64,000 nucleotides of DNA, from NCBI RefSeq assembly GCF_004793765.1, contig NZ_SRYM01000011.1:35421-99420 (forward strand), read 5' to 3'. The translations under genes were made by a program, and so were the position numbers. Under the pieces are notes generated by a model. That model saw only the letters and a program-made list of their open reading frames with translations. It searched no databases and was not told where the DNA came from. The stretch comes from Parabacteroides distasonis. Lineage in GTDB: Bacteria; Bacteroidota; Bacteroidia; Bacteroidales; Tannerellaceae. Of this stretch, positions 45,876 through 53,635 are shown piece by piece. Every line of letters starts with the position of its first letter. Positions within the stretch are counted from its first letter, which is position 1.

Positions 45876-47156
45876 TTATAATGTCGTAAGTTTTAAATTT
45901 CGCCAAAGAACCTTGATGCCTCCACCGTCGTGAATCTGAAGGGCGATGCGGCCTTTTCCGTCTCCGATCTTCTCGTCATTCAAGTTTACCATTTCCTGTC
46001 CGTTTAGCCAAGTCTGTACGTTATCGCCTTGTACTTTGATACGCATCGTGTTCCAATCGCCTTCTTTCAAGATATTCTCTTTCTCGTCCGGAATCTGAAC
46101 CAACCAGCCACGTCCGTATGACTCGTAGATACCACCTGTATCATGACCCTTCGGAGCTACTTCTACCTGCCAACCGTTTACTTTCACGCCTTCCTCTACG
46201 AAAGAGCGGATGAATACGCCGGAGTTTCCGTCAGCCTCTTGCTTAAACTCTACGGTCAGATCGAAATCATCGTAATAATCACGGGTAGCTAGATAACCGT
46301 ATTGTTTGTTAGGACCGCTTTCGCAAACCAATAAGCCGTCTTTTACGTACCATTTCTCCGTACCGTATGGTTCCCATCCGGTCAAATCCACGCCATTGAA
46401 CAGGTTCACTTCCTTACCGGCCTTACGGGGAAGTTCCTTGATCTTCAAGTTACGGAAAGATGCGGGATAACCATGATCTTGCAAACAAAGCACACCTTTT
46501 TTCGCCAATCCGTATTCCGGTGCGTTGGCCCATTTACCGCTATTTTTCTTAGCGTGCCAATCGTCTGTCCATGCCTCGAACTCAACGATCTTTTGTCCGT
46601 TCAACCAATGTTCCACATGTCCGTTGTCGAATACGATCTTGGAGTTGTTCCATTCGCCTTGCGGATTTACCTTCATCTTGGATTTATCCGGCAAGTGCAT
46701 TGCGTAATCCACGCCTAATTTCTGCCACTCTTCCAATGGTTCCGAGAAGTTCGGCTCATCGATCAACTGGTACTCTGGCCCCGTTACGTAAGGAACAGCG
46801 TATTGGGGACGCTCTACCACGTGGTACAACATACCGCTATTGCCCCCCTTGGACAATTTCCAGTCCCAAGAAAGCTCGAAGTTCTCATACTCTTTGTCGG
46901 TTACGATGTAGCCACTAGCGTCGCTGCCATCTCCTTTGGCTTGGATACAACCATCCACTACATGCCAAGGCTGTGTCAATGTAGTTCCGTTGTAATCTTT
47001 CCAGCCGTCCAATGTCTTTCCATCAAAAAGCAGAACCCATCCGTCAGCGATTTCTTCGGGAGTAAGTGTGTTTTGTTCTTGACTGGCACAAGAGGAAAAC
47101 AAGGCCAGCGATACTGCACAAGAGGCTAACAAACTTGTGACAACTGTTTTTTTCAT
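45876..47156 (-). CDS. Lipoprotein with two DUF1080 (3-keto-disaccharide hydrolase-like) domains
   Basis: This exported lipoprotein of about 426 residues has a start at 47156 (MKKTVVTSLLASCAVSLALFSSCAS). An ATG 12 bp earlier is possible. The lipobox LFSSC sets the lipidated Cys. Two tandem DUF1080 domains follow, each opening alike: GWVLLFDGKTLDGWKDYNG and EVNLFNGVDLTGWEPYG. Both close with GRIALQIHDGG-like or GVLCLQDHGYP strands. DUF1080 members include hydrolases of 3-keto-glycosides and concanavalin-like sugar-binding folds. The open frame extends 69 codons further upstream, but those have no signal. Confidence 0.88.
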   Translation of the reverse strand: MKKTVVTSLLASCAVSLALFSSCASQEQNTLTPEEIADGWVLLFDGKTLDGWKDYNGTTLTQPWHVVDGCIQAKGDGSDASGYIVTDKEYENFELSWDWKLSKGGNSGMLYHVVERPQYAVPYVTGPEYQLIDEPNFSEPLEEWQKLGVDYAMHLPDKSKMKVNPQGEWNNSKIVFDNGHVEHWLNGQKIVEFEAWTDDWHAKKNSGKWANAPEYGLAKKGVLCLQDHGYPASFRNLKIKELPRKAGKEVNLFNGVDLTGWEPYGTEKWYVKDGLLVCESGPNKQYGYLATRDYYDDFDLTVEFKQEADGNSGVFIRSFVEEGVKVNGWQVEVAPKGHDTGGIYESYGRGWLVQIPDEKENILKEGDWNTMRIKVQGDNVQTWLNGQEMVNLNDEKIGDGKGRIALQIHDGGGIKVLWRNLKLTTL

Positions 47157-47458
47157 TACAGATTCCATGTAAATTAAAGAATTTAGGTTGATAAATTGTA
47201 ACTGGATGACAAATTTACACAAAATCTTTGGAAAAGACGAATAAAAAGGGATAAATGCCTTCGTAATGCCTGTCAATAAGGCGTTTACGAAGCCAAATGA
47301 GGACAGGCGAGAAACCGGGGTAATGCAAAGGAAAGAGGATTTATGAAGCAGAACGGTCTCCAAATCGTTACCCGCCGGATGGTGATTTTTAACACACCGT
47401 GTTGTATCTGGCAGCTTGTGGCATAGGTTGGCATATCAAGGTCTAACTCGTTGAGTAA

Positions 47459-47466
47459 TAACTTTG
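47459..47466 (+). promoter_or_regulatory. -7 promoter box of the ME2 integrase
   Basis: TAACTTTG matches the Bacteroides TAnnTTTG consensus and lies 16 bp before the integrase ATG at 47483. A clear -33 TTTG partner is not seen. Confidence 0.5.
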
Positions 47467-47482
47467 CAAACAAAAAACGAGT

Positions 47483-48703
47483 ATGGCAAGAAGCACATTC
47501 AAGGTGCTGTTCTACGTGAACGGCAGCAAGGAGAAAAACGGTATTGTCCCCATTATGGGACGGGTTACAATCAACGGAACTGTGGCGCAGTTCAGTTGCA
47601 AGCAGAGCATCCCGAAATCGCTTTGGGACGTGAAAGGCAACAAGGCGAAAGGCAAGAGCCGCGAGGCACGGGACATCAATCTTGCGTTGGACAACATCAA
47701 GGCGCAAATCATCAAACATTACCAGCGCATATCAGACCGTGAGGCATTCGTCACGGCTGAAATGGTACGCAACGCCTATCAGGGAATCGGTAGTGAGTAT
47801 GAAACCCTGCTCAAGGCTTTTGACCGTGAGAACGAGGTGTTCAAGAAGCGTGTGGGAAAAGATCGTACAATGGCTACCTACCGCTCACGTGTAGTGGCAA
47901 GGAACTATGTTGCGGCTTTCATCAAGTCATTTTATAAACGTACCGACATGGCTATGCCGGAACTTACTCCCGATTTCATAAAGGAGTTTGCCGCATATCT
48001 TTCAACGGAAGCCGGACTGCATAACGGAACGATATGGGAGAAATGTATGTGGCTGAAAGGCGTGGTGATGCGTGCGCACTTCAACGGACTGATACCACGC
48101 AACCCTTTCGCACAGTTCCACATCAGTCCCAATGTAAAGGAACGGGAATATCTGACGGAAGATGAACTGAAAGCGGTCATGACACATGAGTTTGCAGACA
48201 GCAAGCTCGCATATATCCGTGACATCTTCGTCTTTGCAAGTTTCACCGCCTTGTCTTTCGTGGACATTCAGGAACTGACGAATGACAACATAGTGGAGGT
48301 GAATGGCGAGAAGTGGATATTGTCCAAACGCCACAAGACAAAAGTCCCCTTTCAAGTGAAGCTGCTGGATATACCCTTGCAGATAATAGAACGCTACCGA
48401 CCGATGCAGAAAGACAACCGCATATTCCCCGGCTTGAACTACTGGTCTGTCTGTAAACCTCTGAAACGGATGATAAAGGAATGTGGTATAACCAAGTCAA
48501 TTTCATTTCATTGCAGCCGCCATACATTTGGAACACTGGCTCTTAGCAAGGGGATGCCCATTGAAAGCGTGAGCCGTGTGCTGGGACACACGAACATTGT
48601 CACGACTCAAATCTATGCGAAGATAACCACACAGAAACTTGACAATGACCTGACGATGTTCGGCAACAAACTGAACGCATCGTTCGGAAGTGTAACCCCA
48701 TAA
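47483..48703 (+). CDS. Tyrosine recombinase / integrase of ME2
   Basis: This is the site-specific recombinase of ME2, with 406 residues. It has an arm-binding N-terminus (RSTFKVLFYVNGSKEKNGIVPIMGR), a core-binding domain and a catalytic domain. The latter shows SFHCSRHTFGTLALSKGMPIESVSRVLGH and TTQIYAKIT with the nucleophile Tyr. The first catalytic Arg position reads FTALSFVDI, so it is absent, as in ME1 and in the IntDOT-like group. It is related to but distinct from the ME1 integrase. It starts the element's plus-strand gene series. Confidence 0.93.
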   Translation: MARSTFKVLFYVNGSKEKNGIVPIMGRVTINGTVAQFSCKQSIPKSLWDVKGNKAKGKSREARDINLALDNIKAQIIKHYQRISDREAFVTAEMVRNAYQGIGSEYETLLKAFDRENEVFKKRVGKDRTMATYRSRVVARNYVAAFIKSFYKRTDMAMPELTPDFIKEFAAYLSTEAGLHNGTIWEKCMWLKGVVMRAHFNGLIPRNPFAQFHISPNVKEREYLTEDELKAVMTHEFADSKLAYIRDIFVFASFTALSFVDIQELTNDNIVEVNGEKWILSKRHKTKVPFQVKLLDIPLQIIERYRPMQKDNRIFPGLNYWSVCKPLKRMIKECGITKSISFHCSRHTFGTLALSKGMPIESVSRVLGHTNIVTTQIYAKITTQKLDNDLTMFGNKLNASFGSVTP

Positions 48704-48715
48704 CCAAGCATAGCC

Positions 48716-49099
48716 ATGAAACGAAGCATCATCACAACGGACGATAACGGAAACATCATCATGCCGACTGATATAAGCGCAACCGCCATGAGCGAATGGG
48801 AACTTTGCGACCTGCTCGGAGTAACCGCCCCGACATTCCGTGCAGGGCTGAAGGCTCTTTGCAAGAACGGAGTTTTAAGGGAATACGGGATAAGGCGAAA
48901 CATACGGATATCCGATAATTGCAGCATGGAGGTTTACAACCTTGAAACGATAGTTGCCCTCGCTTTCCATATCGGCACATTCGGAGCGGAACGGGTACGC
49001 GATGCCGTTCTTGAAAGACTGTACCTGCGAAAAGAGAAAACAAGCATCTTCTTCTCGCTGAATACCAACGGTATATCCAAATCCGAATACTTCTCGTAG
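48716..49099 (+). CDS. Small integrase-associated DNA-binding-like protein (ME2)
   Basis: This 127-residue protein is homologous to the ME1 protein at 36584. Shared blocks are DDNGNIIMPTD, a helix-turn-helix-like LLGVTAPTFRAGLKALCKNGVL and VALAFHIGTFGAERVRDAVLERLYLRKEK. It lies 12 bp after the integrase stop, so they are co-transcribed. An excisionase-like or regulatory role is inferred from the fixed neighbourhood only. Confidence 0.8.
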   Translation: MKRSIITTDDNGNIIMPTDISATAMSEWELCDLLGVTAPTFRAGLKALCKNGVLREYGIRRNIRISDNCSMEVYNLETIVALAFHIGTFGAERVRDAVLERLYLRKEKTSIFFSLNTNGISKSEYFS

Positions 49100-49180
49100 C
49101 TGAATGACTGACATAATTCCCTCGGTGAGTCAGTAATTCATTAAGTCAGTACAACAGCACGACAGACACTCCGATTTTTT

Positions 49181-49225
49181 CTCCCGAAAAGCGTAATCCG
49201 ACATTAGCTTTTCGGGAGTTTTTCC
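49181..49225 (+). terminator. Terminator after the ME2 integrase operon
   Basis: CTCCCGAAAAGC at 49181-49192 pairs perfectly with GCTTTTCGGGAG at 49207-49218, followed by TTTTT. It ends the integrase transcript 80 bp after its second gene. A TATTTTTG promoter-like box follows at 49334-49341, 30 bp before the primase-helicase start. Confidence 0.88.
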
Positions 49226-49370
49226 GTTTGCGCAACCCGTTTCCTGTCCCAGACCATTGAAAGTTTTTGTTTCGGGGGCTATTTGTCACCATTCTGCTGT
49301 GTTTTGCATAACAACCTATCCGATAATTGATTATATTTTTGCAGCTGGTAATTTTCAAACTTAAAACCAT

Positions 49371-50618
49371 TTGATTATGTCAGCTATCGAACAACAGGAC
49401 AGCCACAGACCGCCATCGGATGGCGGCATGGCAAAGGAAGAATTTATCCGTGTCGGGACAACGCTCTACAAGATTGTGGAGCAACCGAGACTGAACGGAG
49501 GGTATGTGAAGAAACGCATCGCATGGAACAACGAGACCCTGCGACAGGATTACGGCAAGGATTACATCGGCAGCGTTCCCAAGTATGACGGCTTTTGCAC
49601 AGTACCCGAACACATCGGCTACCGTTCCGTAGTCGGCAAATTCCTTAACCTCTACGAACCGATAGACCATGTACCCCGACAAGGGGATTTCCCCTCTATC
49701 CGTTCATTGCTGCATCACATCTTCGGGGAACAATACGAGTTGGGGATGGACTATCTGCAACTGCTCTACCTGCAACCGATTCAGAAGTTGCCTATCCTGC
49801 TGTTGGTGTCAGAAGAACGCAACACGGGCAAAAGCACCTTCCTGAACTTTCTGAAAGCCCTTTTTCAGAACAATGTGACTTTCAACACCAACGAGGATTT
49901 CCGCAGCCAGTTCAATTCCGATTGGGCGGGTAAGCTCCTTATCTTGGTGTATGAGGTGTTGCTCAACCGCAGGGAGGACAGCGAACGGTTGAAAAACCTC
50001 AGCACTACCTTATCCTACAAGGTGGAAGCCAAAGGCAACGACCGTGACGAGATTGCATTCTTCGCCAAATTCGTGCTGTGCTCCAACAACGAGTATCTGC
50101 CCGTAATCATAGACGCAGGGGAAACACGCTATTGGGTGCGCAAGATAGACCGCTTGCAGTCCGATGACACCGACTTCCTGTAAAAACTGAAAGCGGAGAT
50201 ACCCGCCTTTCTCCATTTCCTGCAATACAGACAGCTATCCACCGATAAGGAAAGCCGGATGTGGTTCAACCCCACATTGCTGCATACAGAAGCCTTGCAG
50301 AAGATTATCCGCAGCAACCGCAACCGATTGGAGATAGAGATGCACGAACTTGTCCTTGACATCATGGACAGTGTCGGCACGGATACATTCTCTTTCTGTT
50401 ACAGCGACATTCTTCTTTTGCTGGTACACTCACAGGTAAAGGTGGAGAAACACCAAGTCCGAAAAGTGTTGCAGGAATGTTGGAAACTGACCCCTGCGCC
50501 AAACGGACTGACTTATACCACCTACCAGTTCAACTGCAATCGGGAGTGTCGGTATGAGCCGATAAGGAGAGTGGGACGCTTCTACACCGTCACAAGGGAG
50601 CAACTTGAATCCCTGTAA
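49371..50618 (+). pseudogene. Primase-helicase family protein (DUF5906), interrupted by an in-frame stop
   Basis: Codons 1-270 and 272-415 are in one frame, separated by TAA at 50181-50183. The N-terminal part holds a P-loop (SEERNTGKSTF). The expected Walker B acidic residue is changed: the segment reads LILVYEVLLNRRED, where I would expect VDEV. The sensor-like segment LCSNNEYLP follows. After the stop the frame continues directly as KLKAEIPAFLHFLQYRQ, normal for the family. A single substitution, for example from CAA, would explain it. The gene normally supports replication of the excised circle. Stop and Walker B change together suggest decay. Confidence 0.82.
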
Positions 50619-50633
50619 TATTATCATTTTTCT

Positions 50634-50860
50634 GTTGAATTGTTGAATATGGGTATAAATACACTGACAATAAACGATATACATTCTCAACAAAATCTCA
50701 ACAAGCCAAAAGAGAAGTTGAGAGACCACTGACACCCGTTTGTTGATTTTTCTTTTGGCGAGTGGTTTGTTGAGAAGATGTTGAGAGGTTACGAGGCTGT
50801 ATATAAATATATTACATTGACAATTCATCAAATCAACAAATTTTCATCAACTTCAAAACC
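50634..50860. other. AT-rich block of ME2 with iterated TTGTTGA/TCAACAA motifs
   Basis: Between the two replication genes, GTTGA or its complement TCAAC recurs about ten times. Examples are TCTCAACAAAATCTCAACAA, GAAGTTGAGAG, TTTGTTGAGAAGATGTTGAGAGG and ATCAAATCAACAAATTTTC. Iterons next to a primase are typical of a small replication origin, so I propose an oriV for the excised element. ME1 has a parallel TTGATGA array at 36253-36486. Confidence 0.5.
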
Positions 50861-50869
50861 ATATGTAAT

Positions 50870-51841
50870 ATGACAATCCAAGATGTAAAGCAAATCAAAC
50901 TGGCAGACTATCTGCAAAGTCTGGGCTATACGCCTGTAAAGCAACAAGGCAGGAACCTGTGGTACAAATCACCGTTACGGAAAGAAACGGACGCATCGTT
51001 CAAGGTAAACACCGAGCTTGAAAAATGGTACGACTTCGGCATCGGCAAAGGCGGTAATATCATTGCATTGGCAGCGGAACTCTACCGTTCGGAAGATGTA
51101 GCCTATCTGCTGAAACGCATAGAGGAGCGGACAGCATACATCCGCCCTGCATCGTTCTCTTTTGGCAGACAGCATTCCGACAATCAGCCTTATCAGGGAT
51201 TAAGGGTTGGTGAGTTGTCCTCTCCTGCTCTTATAGCTTATCTGCAAGAAAGGGGAATAAACATTGGACTTGCCAAAAGAGAATGCAGGGAGCTTCGGTT
51301 TATGAATGCCGACAAACCCTATTTTGCCATCGGCTTTCCGAACATGGCAGGAGGATATGAAGTGCGCAACAGATACTTCAAGGGATGTGTCGCCCCGAAA
51401 GACATCACTCATATCCGACAGCAGGACGGACAACGATGTATGTGTTACCTGTTCGAGGGGTTCATGGATTACCTCTCATTCCTTACCATCCGAGTAAGAA
51501 ACAATCCGCAACACCCGCGATTGGACACACAGGACTATGTCATACTGAACTCCGTTTCCAATCTTGCGAAAGCGGAAAGCTTATTGGAAACCTACACCCA
51601 AATCGGCTGTTTCCTTGACAACGACACGGCTGGACGGAGCATCTGCAAGAAGCTGAAAGAGAAGTTCGGGGAACGGATGCTTGACAAGTCAATGTACTAT
51701 CGTGATTATAAGGACTTGAACGACTACCTGTGCGGTAAGCCCTTGTCCCAATCGGCAGAGCCGATAAAGGAGAAGAAGCAAGTCCAATCCGCAAGGCGGA
51801 TGATGCAGCCACCGAAAAAGAAAGGGGGATTTCATCTGTAA
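50870..51841 (+). CDS. TOPRIM-domain primase-like protein (CHC2-type N-terminus)
   Basis: This DNA-primase-like protein of 323 residues would prime replication of the transferred or excised element. The N-terminus has the layout of a CHC2 domain (NLWYKSPLRKETDASFKVN, WYDFGIGKGGNIIALAAEL) but without the zinc-binding Cys and His, common in this element family. The TOPRIM part shows CYLFEGFMDYLSFL with the catalytic Glu, and GCFLDNDTAGRSICKKL with the acidic pair. It ends with a basic tail. It lies downstream of the iteron-like block. Confidence 0.87.
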   Translation: MTIQDVKQIKLADYLQSLGYTPVKQQGRNLWYKSPLRKETDASFKVNTELEKWYDFGIGKGGNIIALAAELYRSEDVAYLLKRIEERTAYIRPASFSFGRQHSDNQPYQGLRVGELSSPALIAYLQERGINIGLAKRECRELRFMNADKPYFAIGFPNMAGGYEVRNRYFKGCVAPKDITHIRQQDGQRCMCYLFEGFMDYLSFLTIRVRNNPQHPRLDTQDYVILNSVSNLAKAESLLETYTQIGCFLDNDTAGRSICKKLKEKFGERMLDKSMYYRDYKDLNDYLCGKPLSQSAEPIKEKKQVQSARRMMQPPKKKGGFHL

Positions 51842-51887
51842 TATGCACGTTCGCTTTCCCAAAGGTATTTAGACAGAAATACCATAG

Positions 51888-51964
51888 CTCAATAGGGCGT
51901 TTTCTTCACGCATTACTTCGTAACGCTAAAAACACCCTATCGAGCCAAAGGGAAATCCCTTTGG
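51888..51964 (+). other. Putative oriT hairpins of ME2
   Basis: CTCAATAGGGCGTTTTC at 51888-51904 pairs with AAAAACACCCTATCGAG at 51928-51944, with few mismatches and a 23-nt loop. A second perfect hairpin (CCAAAGGGA / TCCCTTTGG, 51945-51964) is adjacent. They lie 69-145 bp before the relaxase start. ME1 has a hairpin of the same size and character before its relaxase, which supports an oriT role. Confidence 0.58.
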
Positions 51965-52032
51965 AAACCCTGTGAGCCGATGTCGCAGGCAGAGAGAAGA
52001 GACATAACGATAACCGCAAAAATAGAAATAAT

Positions 52033-53340
52033 ATGGGATATTTTTCATTGGACATAAAGAAAGCAAAGGGTACATCGGACACCACGCAGTCCGACCATAT
52101 AGAGAGAAAGATAATACCTAAAAACGCAGACCCGACAAGAACGCATCTGAACAGGGTGCTTGTCGAATACCCCAATGGCGTTCATGGCAGGAATGAAGCG
52201 ATTGCCCACAGGCTGAACACGGCAGGCATCAGACGGAAAATCACACACGACCAAGTCCGTGTCGTTCGGGTGGTCTTGTCGGGTACGCACGAGGACATGA
52301 TGAACATACAGGAAAAAGGAGAACTCGATGAATGGTGCAGCGACAGCATCCAATGGCTGCAAGCCACATTCGGCAAAGACAATGTGGTTGCCGCACATCT
52401 GCACATGGACGAGAAGACTCCGCACATCCACGCAGCCGTTGTTCCCATCGTGACGGGTGAAAGGCGCAAAGCCAAGAAAGAACAGGCTGATGGCAAGCGC
52501 AAGTACCGCAAGAAAACAAATTCCGTCCGTTTGTGTGCCGACGACCTGTTCAACCGCCAGACCTTGGTCGCCTACCACGACAATTACGCAAGGGTGATGG
52601 CGAAATACGGATTGCAGCGTGGGGTACGGGGTTCGGAAGCACGGCACACCACCACCATGCAGTATTATAGGGACTTGAAAAAGAAGAATGAAGTCCTCGA
52701 AACTGAAACCAGACTGTTGCAGGAGAAGAAAGCCGAGGCGCAGGAGGAACTGAAGCAGGTGAAAGCGGAAATCCGTACCGACAAGCTCAAAAGCGCAGCC
52801 ACCGATACGGCAACCGCCCTTGCAAGCAGTGTGGGCTCTCTTTTCGGAAGTGGAAAGATGAAATCGTTGGAACGCAGGAACGAGGACTTGCAAGACCGCA
52901 TCCTTGAACTTGAAGACGAAGCCCGACAACGGGAACGGCAACAAGCCAAGCAGATACAGGAGATAAGAAACGCTTACGAGCAACAGCACCGCAAGCTGTC
53001 GGAGTTTGCGGATTTTGTCAGACGCTACTTTCCGTATGTGGAGAAGCTGATGCCCGTGATAAGTTTCCTGCGTGAACGTTTGGGCTTTAATGACGGGATA
53101 ATCAGAAGACTGTGCGAGTTCAAGGAGGTCGGGATAAAAGGTGAACTCTATTCTTCCGAGTTTAACCGAAGTTTTGATACCCGACATTCCGTCTGCTCCA
53201 TCAAACAGGATGAAAACGGTAAATTCGATTTCAAGATAGACGGGGTTTCTCACGTGAACTGGTTCAGAAAGAAAATGAATGAGTTCAGAGAAGCTATCGG
53301 AATACCGAAGCCGAAACAGAATAGAAGTATGAAACTGTAA
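52033..53340 (+). CDS. MobV-family relaxase (Mob_Pre) of ME2
   Basis: This relaxase would mobilize ME2 with a helper's secretion system. The 435 residues include the N-terminal MobV block (IIPKNADPTRTHLNRVLVEYP) and HLHMDEKTPHIHAAVVPI, giving the HxDExTPHxH metal motif. A long coiled coil spans about residues 215-335, and a basic end follows (KPKQNRSMKL). It is homologous along its length to the ME1 relaxase. A terminator follows directly, and the cargo leader starts inside or just after it. Confidence 0.94.
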   Translation: MGYFSLDIKKAKGTSDTTQSDHIERKIIPKNADPTRTHLNRVLVEYPNGVHGRNEAIAHRLNTAGIRRKITHDQVRVVRVVLSGTHEDMMNIQEKGELDEWCSDSIQWLQATFGKDNVVAAHLHMDEKTPHIHAAVVPIVTGERRKAKKEQADGKRKYRKKTNSVRLCADDLFNRQTLVAYHDNYARVMAKYGLQRGVRGSEARHTTTMQYYRDLKKKNEVLETETRLLQEKKAEAQEELKQVKAEIRTDKLKSAATDTATALASSVGSLFGSGKMKSLERRNEDLQDRILELEDEARQRERQQAKQIQEIRNAYEQQHRKLSEFADFVRRYFPYVEKLMPVISFLRERLGFNDGIIRRLCEFKEVGIKGELYSSEFNRSFDTRHSVCSIKQDENGKFDFKIDGVSHVNWFRKKMNEFREAIGIPKPKQNRSMKL

Positions 53341-53346
53341 ATCAAA

Positions 53347-53384
53347 AAAATCCGTGATGATTTAAAGTATATCACGGATTTTTC
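53347..53384 (+). terminator. Terminator after the ME2 relaxase
   Basis: AATCCGTGAT and ATCACGGATT form a 10-bp perfect stem across about 12 nt, followed by TTTTT. It lies 10 bp after the relaxase stop and separates backbone from cargo transcription. Confidence 0.85.
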
Positions 53385-53385
53385 A

Positions 53386-53635
53386 TACTTTTGTATTCGG
53401 ATTGAGCTAACTCTATCCATAACATATTAAAAATAAGAGGCGTTATGTCTTCTTCTTGTATGTACGAAGCCTGAGAACCTTCAAACAAAGGAAACAAGAG
53501 ATGATATAATGGTCTCCACGCATATGCGTGGGGCTGTTATTCCCACATCTGTTTCCAAAGGTTTTCTCAGGGCCTGTACATAAAGAAGTGTGGCATACAG
53601 TTCCACGCTTCGTGGTTTAATAAAGGAGATTATAT
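53386..53635 (+). promoter_or_regulatory. Cargo leader of ME2 (promoter box, mini-ORF, alternative hairpins)
   Basis: TACTTTTG (53386-53393) fits TAnnTTTG. Downstream are ACATATTAAAAATAAGAGGCGTT and the mini-ORF ATG, a perfect palindrome CCACGCATATGCGTGG (53516-53531), then GGGCTGTTATTCCCACATCTGT, and finally GTGTGGCATACAGTTCCACG running into CTTCGTGGTTTAATAAAGGAGA. In the last block CCAC can pair with the upstream GTGG or the downstream GTGG, but not both. The downstream hairpin lies 10 bp before the AAAGGAGA ribosome-binding site. Element order and much of the sequence equal those of ME1. The palindrome centre differs (CATATG versus CTATAG) but stays self-complementary. Confidence 0.75.
53445..53474 (+). 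CDS. Leader mini-ORF of the ME2 cargo
   Basis: The mini-ORF encodes MSSSCMYEA. Its upstream context (AAGAGGCGTT) is almost the same as that of the ME1 mini-ORF (MLISCE). It sits 51 bp after the promoter box and upstream of the conserved hairpins, the usual place of a ribosome-stalling leader peptide. Translation is inferred from conservation only. Confidence 0.45.
   Translation: MSSSCMYEA

Noticed and set aside
47157..47363. N-terminal extension of the DUF1080 lipoprotein
   Set aside because: The 69 upstream codons lack domain features and would place the lipoprotein signal in the interior; the start at 47156 gives a standard lipobox.
52045..53253. A 402-codon open frame antisense to the ME2 relaxase
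   Set aside because: The plus strand encodes a clear MobV relaxase with its metal motif. The antisense product is Cys/Leu/Phe-rich without recognisable domains and has no start signal.
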